Origin: CAZSHG01 sp964606695 [NCBI: uncultured bacterium]
GTDB lineage: Bacteria > UBP14 > UBA6098
Direction of reading: 5' to 3'
NCBI GenBank assembly: GCA_964606695.1
Contig: CAZSHG010000018.1
Span: 1-64,000 of the forward strand
DNA length: 64,000 bases
The notes beneath the pieces were generated by a model that was given only the letters and a program-made list of their open reading frames with translations, was not told where the DNA came from and ran no database searches. Below are positions 63,902 to 64,000 of this stretch, piece by piece (position 1 is the first letter of the stretch; every line of letters starts with the position of its first letter). Position numbers and translations under genes: made by a program.

Positions 63902-64000
63902 TTACTCTACTCTTGCGCCCTTTGATTTGCCACCTGATCCCTTACCGGAACCACCAGAAGGTTTGGATTCGGTAGTGGTTTCAGCCGATTTTTCTTCTTT
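63902..64000 (-). CDS. C-terminal fragment, Gly/Ser/Lys-rich
   Basis: The last 32 codons and TAA stop of a gene that continues beyond the right edge. The residues are low-complexity: a Lys/Glu/Thr part, then GGSGKGSGGKSKGARVE. Nothing identifies the protein. The 29-bp gap to the next lipoprotein gene and the absence of a promoter there suggest an operon. Confidence 0.55.
   Translation of the reverse strand, partial: KEEKSAETTTESKPSGGSGKGSGGKSKGARVE

Overview
The window looks like chromosome from an uncultured or little-studied bacterium of the FCB (Fibrobacterota-Chlorobiota-Bacteroidota) sphere. Nine long secreted proteins end in the PNPFN...GxYxY...(K/R) tail that directs proteins to type IX secretion. 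There is also a PorV-like/OmpA-like fusion and a tandem pair of GWxTD proteins, both typical of that group. The promoters I can read are of the ordinary TTGACA/TATAAT type (one tRNA promoter is a perfect consensus) and most genes carry a Shine-Dalgarno. This argues against Bacteroidota proper and for a deeper FCB lineage (Cloacimonadota, WOR-3, Zixibacteria or KSB1-like); I cannot name the phylum. The placement is inference from gene content.

Layout. 1-2539 (minus): translation operon rplM-rpsI-rpsB-tsf-pyrH, with a structured RNA element ahead of rpsB. 2719-5361 (minus): mutS. 5581-8094 (plus): a small secreted protein with a type IX tail, then a compact exosortase cassette (51-residue candidate substrate, exosortase, partner membrane protein) and a SufT-like protein. 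8215-12075 (minus): a 1286-aa surface protein. 12263-12334: tRNA-Glu(CUC). 12459-15743 (plus): a beta-rich exported protein, an amidohydrolase and purN. 15740-18762 (minus): two type IX proteins, one an M1 peptidase. 18879-20132: two exported hypotheticals. 20133-20570: fxsA. 20702-25803: a subtilase with a type IX tail, a PP-loop ATPase and a nitroreductase. 25912-33041: a small barrel-like protein, a 1693-aa modular surface protein and a secreted metallophosphoesterase. 33085-37799: purB, dxs and a radical SAM protein. 37872-40223: an FG-GAP/ASPIC surface protein. 40332-43295 (minus): a receiver-like plus PEP-synthase-type ATP-grasp protein. 43510-53225 (plus): a tight run of PfkB kinase, Xer recombinase, two GWxTD proteins, an acidic TPR protein, dusB, pyrK, pyrD and rlpA. 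53425-56439: the PorV-like/CARDB/OmpA fusion. 56718-61220: a 1500-aa modular surface protein. 61221-62131: no convincing gene, but a decayed 21-nt repeat array. 62132-64000 (minus): two FN3 lipoproteins and the end of a third gene.

How it fits together. Much of the window builds and decorates the cell surface. Proteases, a phosphoesterase, beta-propeller and Ig-like proteins all share one export tail, and the PorV-like/OmpA fusion is a plausible outer-membrane partner. A second surface-sorting system (exosortase) sits nearby with a substrate that is almost nothing but the sorting signal. The three giant surface proteins share two alternating Ig-like module types. Between these lie ordinary housekeeping genes for translation, purine, pyrimidine and isoprenoid synthesis, mismatch repair and tRNA modification. 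Pyrimidine synthesis uses the NAD-linked PyrD/PyrK enzyme.
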